Source: VMCP01 sp965655465 (GTDB lineage: Bacteria > Bacteroidota > Bacteroidia > NS11-12g > UBA955). Taken from it: 40,584 nt of DNA. Positions within the stretch are counted from its first letter, which is position 1; the number at the start of each line of letters is the position of its first letter. This document shows, piece by piece, positions 1-8,540 of the stretch. The position numbers were made by a program, and so were the translations under genes. The notes below the pieces were generated by a model, which was not told where the DNA came from, searched no databases, and worked only from the letters and a program-made list of their open reading frames with translations. Location: NCBI GenBank assembly GCA_965655465.1, contig CBFHGY010000012.1, positions 1-40,584 on the forward strand. Direction: 5' to 3'.

Positions 1-658
1 TGCCTTCTGCACGTGCTTGTTCACGACCGATTTCCATTTCACGCTCTACGATAGATGTATCTACACCTTCTTTATTCAACGCTACGGGGTTCATAGCTGC
101 AATTTGCATTGCAACATCTTTACCTGCAGCGATATTCGCTTCTGAAGGAGCTAAATTCATTTCTACCAATACACCCATACGGTTTGCACCGTGAATGTAA
201 GCTACCACGTTTTCACCTTGAATGAGTTCATAATGAACAACGTCAATTTTTTCACCAATTTTAGCTACTTCTTCCAACAAACGAGATTCCAAAGAAACGG
301 CACCTACGGTCAAAGTCTTCAAAGTTGCGATATCGGCTGGTTTTTCAGCGATTGCTACATTCGCAATTTCATGGGCAAACGCAACAAAACCTTCGTTTTT
401 AGCAACGAAATCAGTTTCGCAACTTAAAAGAATTACCACACCGGTTTTATTGTCTGGAGTAGTTATTGCGATTACGGCTCCTTCAGTTGCTTCACGATCT
501 GCGCGTTTTGCTGCAATTTTAGCTCCGCGTTTACGCAAAAAATCAACTGCCGCTTCAAAATCGCCATTGGTTTCTTGCAAGGCTTTCTTACAATCCATCA
601 AACCAGCGCCGGTCATTTGGCGCAGTTTGTTTACTTCTGATGCACTAATTGTAGACAT
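1..658 (-). CDS. tsf: Elongation factor Ts (3' end cut by window)
   Basis: EF-Ts is the guanine-nucleotide exchange factor that recycles EF-Tu from its GDP to its GTP form during translation. The frame opens with an ATG at 658 (MSTISASEVNKLRQMTG) and stays open to base 1, giving about 219 visible residues. The N-terminal UBA-like domain contains the family signature LRQMTGAGLMDCKKAL at about residues 11-26. The EF-Tu-contacting core follows, with TDFVAKNEGF near residue 80. The C-terminal part lies outside the window. It is the last visible gene of rplM-rpsI-rpsB-tsf, six bases after the rpsB stop, the usual rpsB-tsf pairing. The call is firm; only the length is unknown. Confidence 0.97.
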   Translation of the reverse strand, partial: MSTISASEVNKLRQMTGAGLMDCKKALQETNGDFEAAVDFLRKRGAKIAAKRADREATEGAVIAITTPDNKTGVVILLSCETDFVAKNEGFVAFAHEIANVAIAEKPADIATLKTLTVGAVSLESRLLEEVAKIGEKIDVVHYELIQGENVVAYIHGANRMGVLVEMNLAPSEANIAAGKDVAMQIAAMNPVALNKEGVDTSIVEREMEIGREQARAEG

Positions 659-664
659 GTAATA

Positions 665-1417
665 TTATTCGTTTTCAGCTTGAGCAACTTGAGCGGTTTC
701 TTCTTGTTTAGATTCTTCAGCCGCTTTTTCTTTCTTGCGAGCAACAGAACCTTCAATAATAGCATCTGCAATTTCAGAAACCATTAAGTGAATGCTCTTT
801 GATGCATCGTCATTTCCTGGGATAGGGTACATGATGGATGTAGGATCTGCGTTGGTATCTACAACACCAAACACGGGGATTCCCAAACGATCTGCCTCAG
901 AAACTGCAAGATGTTCACGTTTGATATCTACGATAAAAATCGCACCTGGAAGCTTGGTCATCTCTTCGATACCACCCAAAACGCGTGCTAATTTGATTTT
1001 TTCGCGATCTAACATCAAACGTTCTTTTTTGTTCATACGTTGGAATGTTCCATCGGTTCCCATACGGTCGATGATTTGCATTCTTTTGATGCTACGGCGA
1101 ACAGTTTGGAAATTTGTTAACATACCACCTAACCAACGCTCTGTTACGAAAGGCATACCCGCACGTTGTGCTTCTTGGGCTACGATTTCTTTAGCTTGTT
1201 TTTTGGTGGCCACGAATAAAACACGGCGACCTGATTTGGCGATATTACGGGCAGCCGCTTTCGCTTCTTCTAATTTGGATTCGGTTTTCTTTAAATCGAT
1301 GATATGAATTCCGTTTTGCTCCATAAAAATGAAAGGAGCCATTTTTGGATTCCACTTGCGAGTTAAATGTCCAAAGTGAACACCTGCATCCAATAAATCT
1401 TGTTGAGTATAAGCCAT
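665..1417 (-). CDS. rpsB: 30S ribosomal protein S2
   Basis: Structural protein of the 30S subunit that binds near the 16S rRNA head-body junction and is needed to bring S1 onto the ribosome. The 250-residue product has the usual S2 length. It carries the hallmarks LLDAGVHFGHLTRKWNPKM (residues 8-26), ERWLGGMLTNF, and the aspartate/alanine-rich LGIPVFGVVDTNADP block. The C-terminus is a low-complexity Glu/Lys/Gln tail (about residues 227-250), common in Bacteroidota S2. The start is ATG at 1417, nine bases after the rpsI stop. It is third in the ribosomal operon and is probably transcribed from the rplM promoter. Confidence 0.98.
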   Translation of the reverse strand: MAYTQQDLLDAGVHFGHLTRKWNPKMAPFIFMEQNGIHIIDLKKTESKLEEAKAAARNIAKSGRRVLFVATKKQAKEIVAQEAQRAGMPFVTERWLGGMLTNFQTVRRSIKRMQIIDRMGTDGTFQRMNKKERLMLDREKIKLARVLGGIEEMTKLPGAIFIVDIKREHLAVSEADRLGIPVFGVVDTNADPTSIMYPIPGNDDASKSIHLMVSEIADAIIEGSVARKKEKAAEESKQEETAQVAQAENE

Positions 1418-1426
1418 GAATAATTA

Positions 1427-1807
1427 TTAACGTTTTGAGAATTGGAAACGCTTACGCGCTTTCTTTTGACCTGGTTTCTTTCTTTCAACCACACGTGAGT
1501 CACGAGTCATGAACCCAGCTTGACGCAACGCACTCTTGTATTCCTCGTTGATATCAACCAACGCTTTTGAAATACCTAAGCGAATCGCTTCTGCTTGTCC
1601 TGAAATACCGCCACCACGAACGTTCACCATGATATCATAGTTTTGAGCGTTTTCTGTGATTGTTAGAGGCGCTACAATTGAGTTACGGTGCCATTCCAAT
1701 GGGAAGTACTGCTCAATTGCTTTTTTATTTACCGTGATTTGTCCTTTACCTTCTTTAAGGTATACACGAGCTACGGCTGCTTTTCTTCTTCCTGAGTTGT
1801 TAGTCAT
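1427..1807 (-). CDS. rpsI: 30S ribosomal protein S9
   Basis: Small-subunit protein whose basic C-terminal tail reaches the P-site tRNA. The 126 residues match the family length. The N-terminal SGRRKAAVARVYLKEGKG, the central VNVRGGGISGQAEAIRLGI signature and the terminal KKARKRFQFSKR tail are all present, including the final Lys-Arg. The start is ATG at 1807. It follows rplM with seven bases between stop and start, reproducing the near-universal rplM-rpsI pair. Here the pair is fused to rpsB-tsf, an order frequent in Bacteroidota. Confidence 0.98.
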   Translation of the reverse strand: MTNNSGRRKAAVARVYLKEGKGQITVNKKAIEQYFPLEWHRNSIVAPLTITENAQNYDIMVNVRGGGISGQAEAIRLGISKALVDINEEYKSALRQAGFMTRDSRVVERKKPGQKKARKRFQFSKR

Positions 1808-1814
1808 AGGATTC

Positions 1815-2258
1815 TCAGATATCGAATTTTAGTTCTTTGGGCTGCTGAGCGGCATGAGGATGCTCGGATTCAGCATAAACAAACATATTGTGAAATATTT
1901 TACGGCCAAGGCGATTTTTTGGCAACATACCACGAACCGCACTTTCAATAAGGCGCTCTGGCTTCAAAGATTTCGCTAAAGCTGTACGCTGACCACCTGG
2001 AAAACCGGTGTGGCGAATGTACTCCTTCTGCTCCATCTTCATACCTGTTAATTTTACACTCGCTGCGTTGATCACTATGATATGATCACCACAGTCTACG
2101 TGAGGCGTAAAATATGCCTTGTGCTTTCCACGGATAATACGCGCAATCTGTGACGCTAAACGGCCCAGAGGTTGCCCTGCTGCATCCACTACGTACCAAT
2201 TCTTGGTTACAGTGGCGTTGTTTGCAGAAATCGTTTTGTATGTAGTTAACGGATTCAC
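1815..2258 (-). CDS. rplM: 50S ribosomal protein L13 (GTG start)
   Basis: Early-assembly protein of the 50S subunit. The 147-residue product shows the L13 landmarks: WYVVDAAGQPLGRLASQIA (residues 22-40), VDCGDHIIVINA, TGFPGGQR, RGMLPKNRLG and EHPHAAQQP near the C-terminus. The start is GTG at 2258; no ATG lies upstream in frame before the promoter, and starting later would remove the conserved N-terminal SANNATVTKNW segment. A well-formed promoter lies about 30 bases upstream (see 2290-2320). It is the first gene of the rplM-rpsI-rpsB-tsf operon. Confidence 0.97.
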   Translation of the reverse strand: MNPLTTYKTISANNATVTKNWYVVDAAGQPLGRLASQIARIIRGKHKAYFTPHVDCGDHIIVINAASVKLTGMKMEQKEYIRHTGFPGGQRTALAKSLKPERLIESAVRGMLPKNRLGRKIFHNMFVYAESEHPHAAQQPKELKFDI

Positions 2259-2289
2259 TTTTATCGGTCTTTGTTCAAATTTGGGGTTG

Positions 2290-2320
2290 CAAAAATAGGA
2301 AGATTTTCAGCATATAACAA
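2290..2320 (-). promoter_or_regulatory. Promoter of the rplM ribosomal operon
   Basis: Read on the minus strand, TTG (2320-2318) is followed by 20 bases and then TATTTTTG (2297-2290). This matches the Bacteroidota housekeeping promoter TTG-N17-23-TAnnTTTG. The predicted start of transcription is near 2284, giving a leader of about 25 bases before the GTG of rplM. Confidence 0.75.
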
Positions 2321-2389
2321 GATATCCACAAACTTTTTTAAAAAGAGTTTGAATAGACACTGAAATTGCATCATAAAACGCACCGTTTC

Positions 2390-3160
2390 CTACCAATCAT
2401 CTTCATCGGGTTGATAAGGCTCCTTCAATGCTTTCTTCAAACCTTCTATAGTTTTCTTTACTTCTTTGTCGGCTGTAATCAAATATTGATCCGTAGCACG
2501 AAACCCGCGCTTCGTTTTCATGTAATACTCATGATAGGTCTTTAATCGAGACTCTGCTAATCCCTTAGGCTCAGTAATATGAGCAAAATTTCCGAATTGA
2601 TATTTATATCGGGCCTCTTTTAATCGCAATACCAAACTAAATTCCAATAATCCGCTCGGACCCTTGCTGTAAGAACCGCGCTCAATAATCATCGGAATTT
2701 CTACCTTTAACCAAATTAATCCAGATGGTTTTGCCTCTACAATGAATTTTTTATACTCCTTTTTGCCATATAAAGTTTGAAAATATCGTTCTGCCCGCTG
2801 GTATAACGAATCCTCGGAACAATATTCACACTCCATATCCTCTACGACACCTTCATAAAAAATCATTTCCCTAAGACTATCGTAAGGAGGAACAAAACGT
2901 GTGTATGGTGGTAAGGTATCTTTCTGTTTACCGCCCACGCTCTCACCACCAAAACCTCCGCCCCAGCCGCCGCCGCCATCATCTCCACCCCAAGCACCAC
3001 CGCCATCCAATACCTGTGTATCGTTGGTCACCGTTTCGGTTTTTTCCTCTTCAAAATCTCCCCATTGAGCCTGAGCCACTGTATTAAGACCCAAGAATCC
3101 CAATAAAAATAAACCTCTTATCCATCGAACCTTAAAAGAAGATTCGTTTTCTTTTCTCAT
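2390..3160 (-). CDS. Secreted Gly/Trp-rich protein, DUF4468-like
   Basis: Function unknown. From the ATG at 3160 the product has 256 residues; a GTG two codons upstream is possible but less likely. A signal peptide is clear: basic N-region, hydrophobic GLFLLGFLGLN, then cleavage at AQA-QW. The mature protein begins with a low-complexity stretch of Gly, Asp and Trp (about residues 50-75), then a CxxC (CEYC). The remaining ~150 residues (YQRAERYFQTLYG to ITADKEVKKTIEG) resemble, by eye, the DUF4468/TBP-like-fold secreted proteins of Bacteroidota. The C-terminus is acidic (DEDDW). No lipobox and no T9SS sorting domain are present, so a periplasmic location is likely. Confidence 0.75.
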   Translation of the reverse strand: MRKENESSFKVRWIRGLFLLGFLGLNTVAQAQWGDFEEEKTETVTNDTQVLDGGGAWGGDDGGGGWGGGFGGESVGGKQKDTLPPYTRFVPPYDSLREMIFYEGVVEDMECEYCSEDSLYQRAERYFQTLYGKKEYKKFIVEAKPSGLIWLKVEIPMIIERGSYSKGPSGLLEFSLVLRLKEARYKYQFGNFAHITEPKGLAESRLKTYHEYYMKTKRGFRATDQYLITADKEVKKTIEGLKKALKEPYQPDEDDW

Positions 3161-3215
3161 TATCACTTATTGTTTCCTAAAATAATAAAGTGCGAATATA
3201 ATCGCTTATCACCAT

Positions 3216-3266
3216 AAATGGACATCCACCTAGTAAACGTATGATTTATTAGGCAGATATCCATTT
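3216..3266. repeat. 22-bp imperfect inverted repeat
   Basis: Two 22-base arms (3216-3237 and 3245-3266) flank a seven-base loop CGTATGA. They differ at four positions, all transitions; in minus-strand RNA three of the four become G·U pairs. It lies after the trhO stop and before the next minus-strand gene. A run of six T follows only on the plus strand, so it is not a standard terminator for trhO. Processing or mRNA-stabilising structure, or a decayed mobile-element end, are alternatives. Confidence 0.55.
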
Positions 3267-3302
3267 TTTCTTACTCTTAAACGTATTGTTTGATTTTTTA
3301 TT

Positions 3303-4340
3303 CTATTGAGATAATTGATTCGCCAAATTTGCACCCGGAAAACGACCCTTCTTAAATACGCGAGCTGCTTTAACACCCTTACGCAATTCCTTTTGCTTTT
3401 CCTCTGGAAGTGCTACAATTTCAGCACAAGTCGTGCTGCAACATTTATGATACTTCTCGGCACAAGATTCACATTGAATAAATAACAAATGACAACCGGT
3501 ATTCGCACAATTGATATGCACGTCAGCAGGCTCCCCACATTGATGACAATGTGAAATTATATCGTCGCTTACGCGTTCATGCAACCGCTGATCGAAAACA
3601 AAATTCACCCCCTTAAATCGATTCTCAAGGGCCTTTTCTTTTACTTGATTTACATAATTTATAATTCCACCCTTCAAATGGTATACTTCATTAAAACCAT
3701 TATGACGCATCCACGCACTTGCTTTCTCACAGCGGATCCCTCCGGTACAATACATCAGAATTTGTTTGTCGCGCTCACCATCGTATTTATCAATTACCAA
3801 CTGCAACTCCTCCCGAAAAGTATCTGCATCTGGACAGTCAGCATTTTCAAACCGACCCACTTCACTTTCATAATGATTGCGCATATCAATGACTACTGTT
3901 TTCTCGTCGTCTAAGTATCGATTCCACTCTTCAGCATCTAAATACGTTCCCGTATGACTGGGATTAAAATTAGGGTCATCAATGCCATCAGCCACAATTT
4001 TATTGCGAACCTTCATATCTAACTTAATAAAGGCTTTTTGATTTTCTTCTATTGCCGTATTCAAGCGAATTTCATTCAAAAAATCTATTGTATATAAATC
4101 TTTTTTGAACGATTCAAAATGCACAGATGGCAGGGCAATTTGAGCATTAATACCTTCCTGGGCAATATATACCCGACCAACGACCTCAAAGGCCATCCAT
4201 TTTAAATACAAGGAGTCTCTAAAACCCTGAGGGTCTTGAATAGGATAATAACGATAGAAAGAGATGGTTGTGTATGGACGCAAATCTGCCTCCATTCTAC
4301 GCTTTAACTCTTCCCGATTCACGATGTTTCGCAATAACAT
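3303..4340 (-). CDS. trhO: tRNA uridine(34) hydroxylase, rhodanese family
   Basis: TrhO (YceA, UPF0176) hydroxylates U34 of tRNAs to 5-hydroxyuridine, the oxygen-dependent first step to wobble cmo5U/mo5U. The 345-residue protein has the N-terminal acylphosphatase-like domain (residues ~20-115), then a rhodanese domain with DMRNHYESEVGRF and the active-site loop MYCTGGIRCEKAS, catalytic Cys198. The C-terminal tail is a Cys-rich probable zinc-binding region with repeated CxxC pairs (CHQC, CESC, CC, TTC; residues ~265-315). The ATG at 4340 places the product in line with homologues. It is probably a single-gene unit with its own promoter (4366-4395). Confidence 0.95.
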   Translation of the reverse strand: MLLRNIVNREELKRRMEADLRPYTTISFYRYYPIQDPQGFRDSLYLKWMAFEVVGRVYIAQEGINAQIALPSVHFESFKKDLYTIDFLNEIRLNTAIEENQKAFIKLDMKVRNKIVADGIDDPNFNPSHTGTYLDAEEWNRYLDDEKTVVIDMRNHYESEVGRFENADCPDADTFREELQLVIDKYDGERDKQILMYCTGGIRCEKASAWMRHNGFNEVYHLKGGIINYVNQVKEKALENRFKGVNFVFDQRLHERVSDDIISHCHQCGEPADVHINCANTGCHLLFIQCESCAEKYHKCCSTTCAEIVALPEEKQKELRKGVKAARVFKKGRFPGANLANQLSQ

Positions 4341-4365
4341 AGATTTGGGAAATTAAATAAAAATA

Positions 4366-4395
4366 CAAATTTAGGTTATTTGACCTATTCAACAA
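4366..4395 (-). promoter_or_regulatory. Promoter of trhO
   Basis: On the minus strand TTG (4395-4393), 19 bases, then TAAATTTG (4373-4366). This fits TTG-N17-23-TAnnTTTG and predicts a leader of about 20 bases before the ATG at 4340. The distal box touches the terminator hairpin of the gene upstream. Confidence 0.6.
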
Positions 4396-4421
4396 AAAGG
4401 GCTCCAAATTGGAGCCCTTTT
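4394..4421 (-). terminator. Intrinsic terminator of the Omp28-like gene
   Basis: A perfect 11-bp stem, AAAAGGGCTCC / GGAGCCCTTTT (4395-4405 and 4411-4421), with a five-base loop and a T run on the minus strand. It lies 26 bases past the stop at 4448. Confidence 0.88.
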
Positions 4422-4447
4422 CATATCAATTTAGAATCGTTTGAATC

Positions 4448-6541
4448 TTAGTGGCGAACCATGATTTTGGTTGAATAGTGGTAGTTACCACCTTCAACAG
4501 TCATCATGTAAACTCCTGTATTCCAAGTAGCTGTATTGATACTTGACTTACCATTGATCATAGATCCTTCATACACAACTTGACCTTGAATGTTGCTAAC
4601 CTGAACTTTTGCATTCTCAGAGGCTAAACGATCAATAACCACATTAAAGGCATCGTTTGAAGGATTTGGGAACACTTTTGCTTCTGCTTCAATTTCGTTA
4701 TTTGAAGCATTATTCACAGCGATAACTTCTGATTGCAATACTTCTTTAGTTGTCGCGTCTTGAACCCAAACTACTACATACAAATCGTCAAAAGTCTCAA
4801 CACTGTGTTCAGTGGTGTGGTTAATATGATTTGCAGTTTGTCCATCCGCAGATAAACGATAGTCACCATTAAACGTATGAGACAAAGATTTGCTTACTTT
4901 GGTGCCTTTTGTCATTGGAGATAGAGCCATACCTGTTGCACCTGGCATCATCTTTTTCATTACCATTTCAAAAACAGTTTCACCGTTAGTTTTTTTGTTT
5001 TTGAAGGTTTCTCCTTCAACAATCGCTGCAAACAACTTCAAATTACTAGAATTGAAGTTAGTCAAAGGATTCAAATCTACATCTAAAGATATAGTGTTCT
5101 TCCAAGTATTGGCAGCTACTCCGGTAATTTCCAAGAAAGAAGGTTTAGCAGCCGCTTCATCGTAAAGTGTTGCGGTGAATGAACCCGCATTACCGTCCCA
5201 TCCTCCATCTACTTCCATACGAGGAACTGAGCTTACTCCGTAATAACTTGCTCTAGTACGAACTTCTTGAGTACAATACGGATCTCCTGTTCCAGGCCAC
5301 CATACTTGATATTTAATAGTTGTATGAGCCGTTCTTCCGCTGATTACATTATTATAATTCTCGTTACCTGGACGGCAAGGAGCACAAGTAGAAGACGTAA
5401 ATACTTCATTCAAAATTTTACGATCTACCCAACGATCAACAACTTCCACTTTAAAAGTAGCCGTATCGTTATACGTTTTTCCATCAACTGAACCATTTGG
5501 GTTTGAAGTCCAAACTTTTACGTTATAGGTTCCTGTTGCTGATGGAGTCCATTTAGCAGGTGAATTCAAAGTACCACTTGCTAAAGAAGCGATATTGGTT
5601 GAACTAGTAACTGTTCCACCAATAGGCATTCCTCCATCAATTGAAAAATGAACATCTGCAGCAGACAATGTAGCACTTCCTACGTTGCGAACAGTAACGC
5701 CCATATCGAAAGGCGCATCGCCAATTTTCATAAAGGGAGTCAAATTAACCGACTTAACCAATATATCGTTGGTTGGTTGTGTACCTGCTCCAAAAGTGTA
5801 GTAGGTATTATCCGAAGCATCAAAAATATTTTGTGAAACTTGCTTTGCCCCTAGATTAGGAGAACCCGCAACTGTGTAAGCGGTTGTACCATCAATTTGA
5901 ATACCTGCCGACAATTTTACGTTTGCATTGATTAAGTTTCCACCCTCAACAGGCAAAGTCTTCATGTCTACGATATAAATTTGGTTGGTTCCCTCTTCCA
6001 AGACAACCGCCCAATAGGTCCAACCCTGCTTAATTGTAGAGGCTTGACCATAAAAGTTAAACCAAATCCAGTGTTGACGATTAGGCGCGGTACCAAAGGT
6101 TTTAGTTAAAACCGCACTTGAAAATGTAGTAGAACCAGAAACTACTGAAATAGGTTCAATACCAGAAATAACTACTGAATTATTGGGAATTTCTGAAGAT
6201 GGCAATGTTAAAGTCGCATAAGAACTTGGCTTTACGCTAGGAGTTCCCGCATCAAAGCTTACAGTACCATAATTACCTACGGTATAACGAGAAACATCCG
6301 AACCATTAAATTTAAAATTAAATGGAATAACCTGTTCTCCTGTGTAGGCAACGGCACTACTTGCACCTCCACTCCACAAGGAACTCCATCCTACATTCGC
6401 CGAACTTGGAAATGGATTTTCACCATCTGTGTTTACACCGCCTGGGTTTTCACCCGCAAGCTCTGTAGGATAGTAATAGTATTGCGCTTTGGCTCCGAAA
6501 GCCGCAAATACACATCCTGCTAAAAGTAATAATTTCTTCAT
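4448..6541 (-). CDS. T9SS-exported Omp28-like protein with CxxC
   Basis: A 697-residue surface or secreted protein. It has a signal peptide (MKKLLLLAGCVFAAFGAKA), a beta-rich N-terminal half, a CARDB-like adhesion module (NDILVKSVNLTPF onward, ~residues 260-370), and a thioredoxin-like/Omp28-type region. That region opens with EVFTSSTCAPCRPG and holds Cys386-Ala-Pro-Cys389. The C-terminal ~75 residues, from VFPNPSNDAF to KIMVRH, are a type A T9SS sorting domain, so export through the outer membrane by PorV/SprA machinery is expected. Omp28-family proteins are common in Bacteroidota but their role is unclear; a redox role for the CxxC is inference. Transcribed alone, with its own promoter and terminator. 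Confidence 0.85.
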   Translation of the reverse strand: MKKLLLLAGCVFAAFGAKAQYYYYPTELAGENPGGVNTDGENPFPSSANVGWSSLWSGGASSAVAYTGEQVIPFNFKFNGSDVSRYTVGNYGTVSFDAGTPSVKPSSYATLTLPSSEIPNNSVVISGIEPISVVSGSTTFSSAVLTKTFGTAPNRQHWIWFNFYGQASTIKQGWTYWAVVLEEGTNQIYIVDMKTLPVEGGNLINANVKLSAGIQIDGTTAYTVAGSPNLGAKQVSQNIFDASDNTYYTFGAGTQPTNDILVKSVNLTPFMKIGDAPFDMGVTVRNVGSATLSAADVHFSIDGGMPIGGTVTSSTNIASLASGTLNSPAKWTPSATGTYNVKVWTSNPNGSVDGKTYNDTATFKVEVVDRWVDRKILNEVFTSSTCAPCRPGNENYNNVISGRTAHTTIKYQVWWPGTGDPYCTQEVRTRASYYGVSSVPRMEVDGGWDGNAGSFTATLYDEAAAKPSFLEITGVAANTWKNTISLDVDLNPLTNFNSSNLKLFAAIVEGETFKNKKTNGETVFEMVMKKMMPGATGMALSPMTKGTKVSKSLSHTFNGDYRLSADGQTANHINHTTEHSVETFDDLYVVVWVQDATTKEVLQSEVIAVNNASNNEIEAEAKVFPNPSNDAFNVVIDRLASENAKVQVSNIQGQVVYEGSMINGKSSINTATWNTGVYMMTVEGGNYHYSTKIMVRH

Positions 6542-6562
6542 GATTTAGTTTAGTGTTATTTA

Positions 6563-6592
6563 CAAATTTAAAGATTTTGACCAAAGTAGCAA
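6563..6592 (-). promoter_or_regulatory. Promoter of the Omp28-like gene
   Basis: Minus strand: TTG (6592-6590), 19 bases, TAAATTTG (6570-6563), about 21 bases before the ATG at 6541. The distal box overlaps the last bases before and at the stop of the upstream dus gene. Confidence 0.6.
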
Positions 6593-7588
6593 CTATATCG
6601 CAAAAAACATGGTTGGACCCACTTCGCTCAATTCTTTTAAAATCTCCCTTACCGAATCAGGGCTATTTGCAGCAACCAATCGAGTTCTATATTCTTTGAA
6701 ATGTGGAAATCCTTTGAAATAATTTGCATAATGTCGACGCATTTCCACTACCCCTACCACATTTCCTTTCCACTGGATGGATTTCTCAAAATGAGTAACA
6801 CAAGCTTCTAACCGCATCTCAAAACTCGGTTTATCCTGGTGCACCCCTGTTGCTAAAAAATGTTTTATTTCACTAAATATCCAAGGATAGCCAATACTCG
6901 CTCTTCCTATCATTAACCCATCCACTCCATATCGGTTTTTATATTCCAATGCGCGCTCGGGGGTATCAATATCGCCATTCCCAAAAATTGGAATTTTCAT
7001 ACGGGGATTGTCTTTAACTGCACCGATCAAAGTCCAGTCTGCACTTCCCTTATATAACTGAACCCGCGTACGACCGTGAATTGATAACGCTTGTATACCT
7101 ACATCTTGCAGCCCTTCGGCCACTTCTACAATATTTTTACTCTGATCGTCCCAACCTAATCGAGTTTTAACGGTAACAGGCAAATGCGTCGCATTAACAA
7201 TAGCCTCGGTCATTTGCATCATTTTCTTCGGATTGGTCAAAATACCCGCACCCGCTCCTTTACAAGCAACCTTTTTTACCGGACATCCATAGTTTATATC
7301 GATCAAATCTGGATTTACCGAAGTAGCTATTTTAGTAGCCTCTACCATAGAATCAATATCGGAACCAAAAATCTGAATACCTATCGGACGCTCGTATTCA
7401 AAAATATCCAGCTTTTGGGTGCTCTTAACCGCATCTCGAATCAATCCTTCACTGCTTATAAACTCGGTATACATTAAATCTACACCTTGTTGTTTACATA
7501 CATAGCGAAATGGAGGGTCGCTCACATCTTCCATAGGAGCCAATAACAAGGGAAATTCCCCTAACTGTATATCACCAATTTTTACCAC
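6593..7588 (-). CDS. tRNA-dihydrouridine synthase (Dus), GTG start
   Basis: FMN-dependent enzyme that reduces uridines in tRNA to dihydrouridine with NADPH. The 331-residue TIM-barrel protein shows the family order: LLLAPMEDVSDPPFRYVCK (FMN site, residues 15-33), YTEFISSEGL, INYGCPVKKVACKGAGAGIL with the catalytic Cys in GCPVKK, VTVKTRLGW, IHGRTR, PIFGNGDI and DGLMIGRASIG. It is of the DusB type by overall pattern; the E. coli subgroup cannot be assigned by eye. The start is GTG at 7588 (MVKIGDIQLGEFP), as no ATG exists before the barrel and homologues begin the same way. A TAATTTTG box ends exactly 7 bases before this GTG. Divergent from the CPBP protease gene 31 bases away. Confidence 0.93.
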   Translation of the reverse strand: MVKIGDIQLGEFPLLLAPMEDVSDPPFRYVCKQQGVDLMYTEFISSEGLIRDAVKSTQKLDIFEYERPIGIQIFGSDIDSMVEATKIATSVNPDLIDINYGCPVKKVACKGAGAGILTNPKKMMQMTEAIVNATHLPVTVKTRLGWDDQSKNIVEVAEGLQDVGIQALSIHGRTRVQLYKGSADWTLIGAVKDNPRMKIPIFGNGDIDTPERALEYKNRYGVDGLMIGRASIGYPWIFSEIKHFLATGVHQDKPSFEMRLEACVTHFEKSIQWKGNVVGVVEMRRHYANYFKGFPHFKEYRTRLVAANSPDSVREILKELSEVGPTMFFAI

Positions 7589-7595
7589 CTTTGCA

Positions 7596-7603
7596 CAAAA
7601 TTA
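7596..7603 (-). promoter_or_regulatory. -7 promoter box of dus
   Basis: Minus-strand TAATTTTG (7603-7596) matches TAnnTTTG. Only seven bases separate its last G from the GTG start at 7588, so transcription may begin at or beside the start codon. Confidence 0.55.
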
Positions 7604-7619
7604 CAACGAAAATAACCTA

Positions 7620-8540
7620 ATGGAACGCAAAGACTCCGAATTTCAGCATAAACCGCTTTCTAATTTTTGGGGAATTTCCCTCCTACTCCTTTTAATATTG
7701 GTTTTTCAAATTGTAGGAAACTCTGTATCCAATTATCTACTTTCCTTCTTTTATAAACTCCCGGTAACGGATATAAAAGCACTGTTAATTCAACCCGATT
7801 TCTCCGCACTTAGCATCAATTTAGGACGTTGGTCTAACCTCATCCAATTCCTTTTTTACATGGGGTTACCCGCTTTAATTTTCACCTTTGCCAACCTTAC
7901 CCAACCCAAAGATTATTGGGGAACCACCAAAAATCTGACTCTAAAAACTACATTATTTAGCGTTGTTCTGGGAATGAGTGCATTACCCGTTGTATCGGTA
8001 CTCACGCAAATCACCAAACAAATCCCCATGAACGGCGTTTTTGCGGAAACCGCCCACAAACTTGCCACCATCCGCGAAACCCTTTTTGAAAACATGCTCG
8101 ATATGCAACACCTTGGTGAACTGCTCGTTTGTATTTTCATCTTAGCTTTTCTACCAGCCATATTAGAGGAATACCTTTTCCGAGGACTAATTTTAAAAAT
8201 AGCGCTTTCTCAATATAAAAAACCTTTTTTCGCCTTAATATTTCAAGCATTGGTGTTTGCTATATTACACCTGTCCCTATTTGAATTGCCTGGTATTTTA
8301 TTGATGGGATTCCTTTTTGGGTTTATCGCATACCGACAACAAAATTTATGGTACAATGCCTTAACCCATTTCACCTTTAACGGAACAACCATCATTCTGC
8401 ACTATTACCTTACCCACGCACAACATTCTTTTGCTACCTTCTCAAGCGATGATGTATTGGCTAACGCCATGATTGCAATTCCCGCATCCCTTGCCATGGG
8501 CCTGTCTTTATTTGCCCTAACACGAAAATCTGGCTCATAA
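7620..8540 (+). CDS. CPBP family intramembrane glutamic protease
   Basis: Multi-pass membrane protease of the CPBP (CAAX prenyl protease 2 / Abi, Rce1-like) family. The 306-residue protein has about seven or eight hydrophobic segments. The catalytic motifs are complete: EEYLFR (Glu183, Glu184, Arg188), AILHLSLFE (His217) and the fourth-motif THFTFN (His250, Asn254). The ATG at 7620 gives a soluble Lys/Asp/Glu N-terminus before the first membrane segment. Bacterial substrates of these proteases are mostly unknown; some are linked to bacteriocin immunity or protein maturation. It precedes cdsA by 140 bases in the same direction, so a shared transcript is possible, but cdsA also has its own promoter box. 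Confidence 0.9.
   Translation: MERKDSEFQHKPLSNFWGISLLLLLILVFQIVGNSVSNYLLSFFYKLPVTDIKALLIQPDFSALSINLGRWSNLIQFLFYMGLPALIFTFANLTQPKDYWGTTKNLTLKTTLFSVVLGMSALPVVSVLTQITKQIPMNGVFAETAHKLATIRETLFENMLDMQHLGELLVCIFILAFLPAILEEYLFRGLILKIALSQYKKPFFALIFQALVFAILHLSLFELPGILLMGFLFGFIAYRQQNLWYNALTHFTFNGTTIILHYYLTHAQHSFATFSSDDVLANAMIAIPASLAMGLSLFALTRKSGS

Noticed and set aside
792..1307. 171-codon open frame opposite rpsB
   Set aside because: Antisense shadow of a highly conserved ribosomal gene; no signal, domain or promoter.
7620..8540. CPBP protein as an abortive-infection or bacteriocin-immunity defence gene
   Set aside because: No toxin, bacteriocin or phage-defence partner is adjacent; it sits by cdsA among housekeeping genes.
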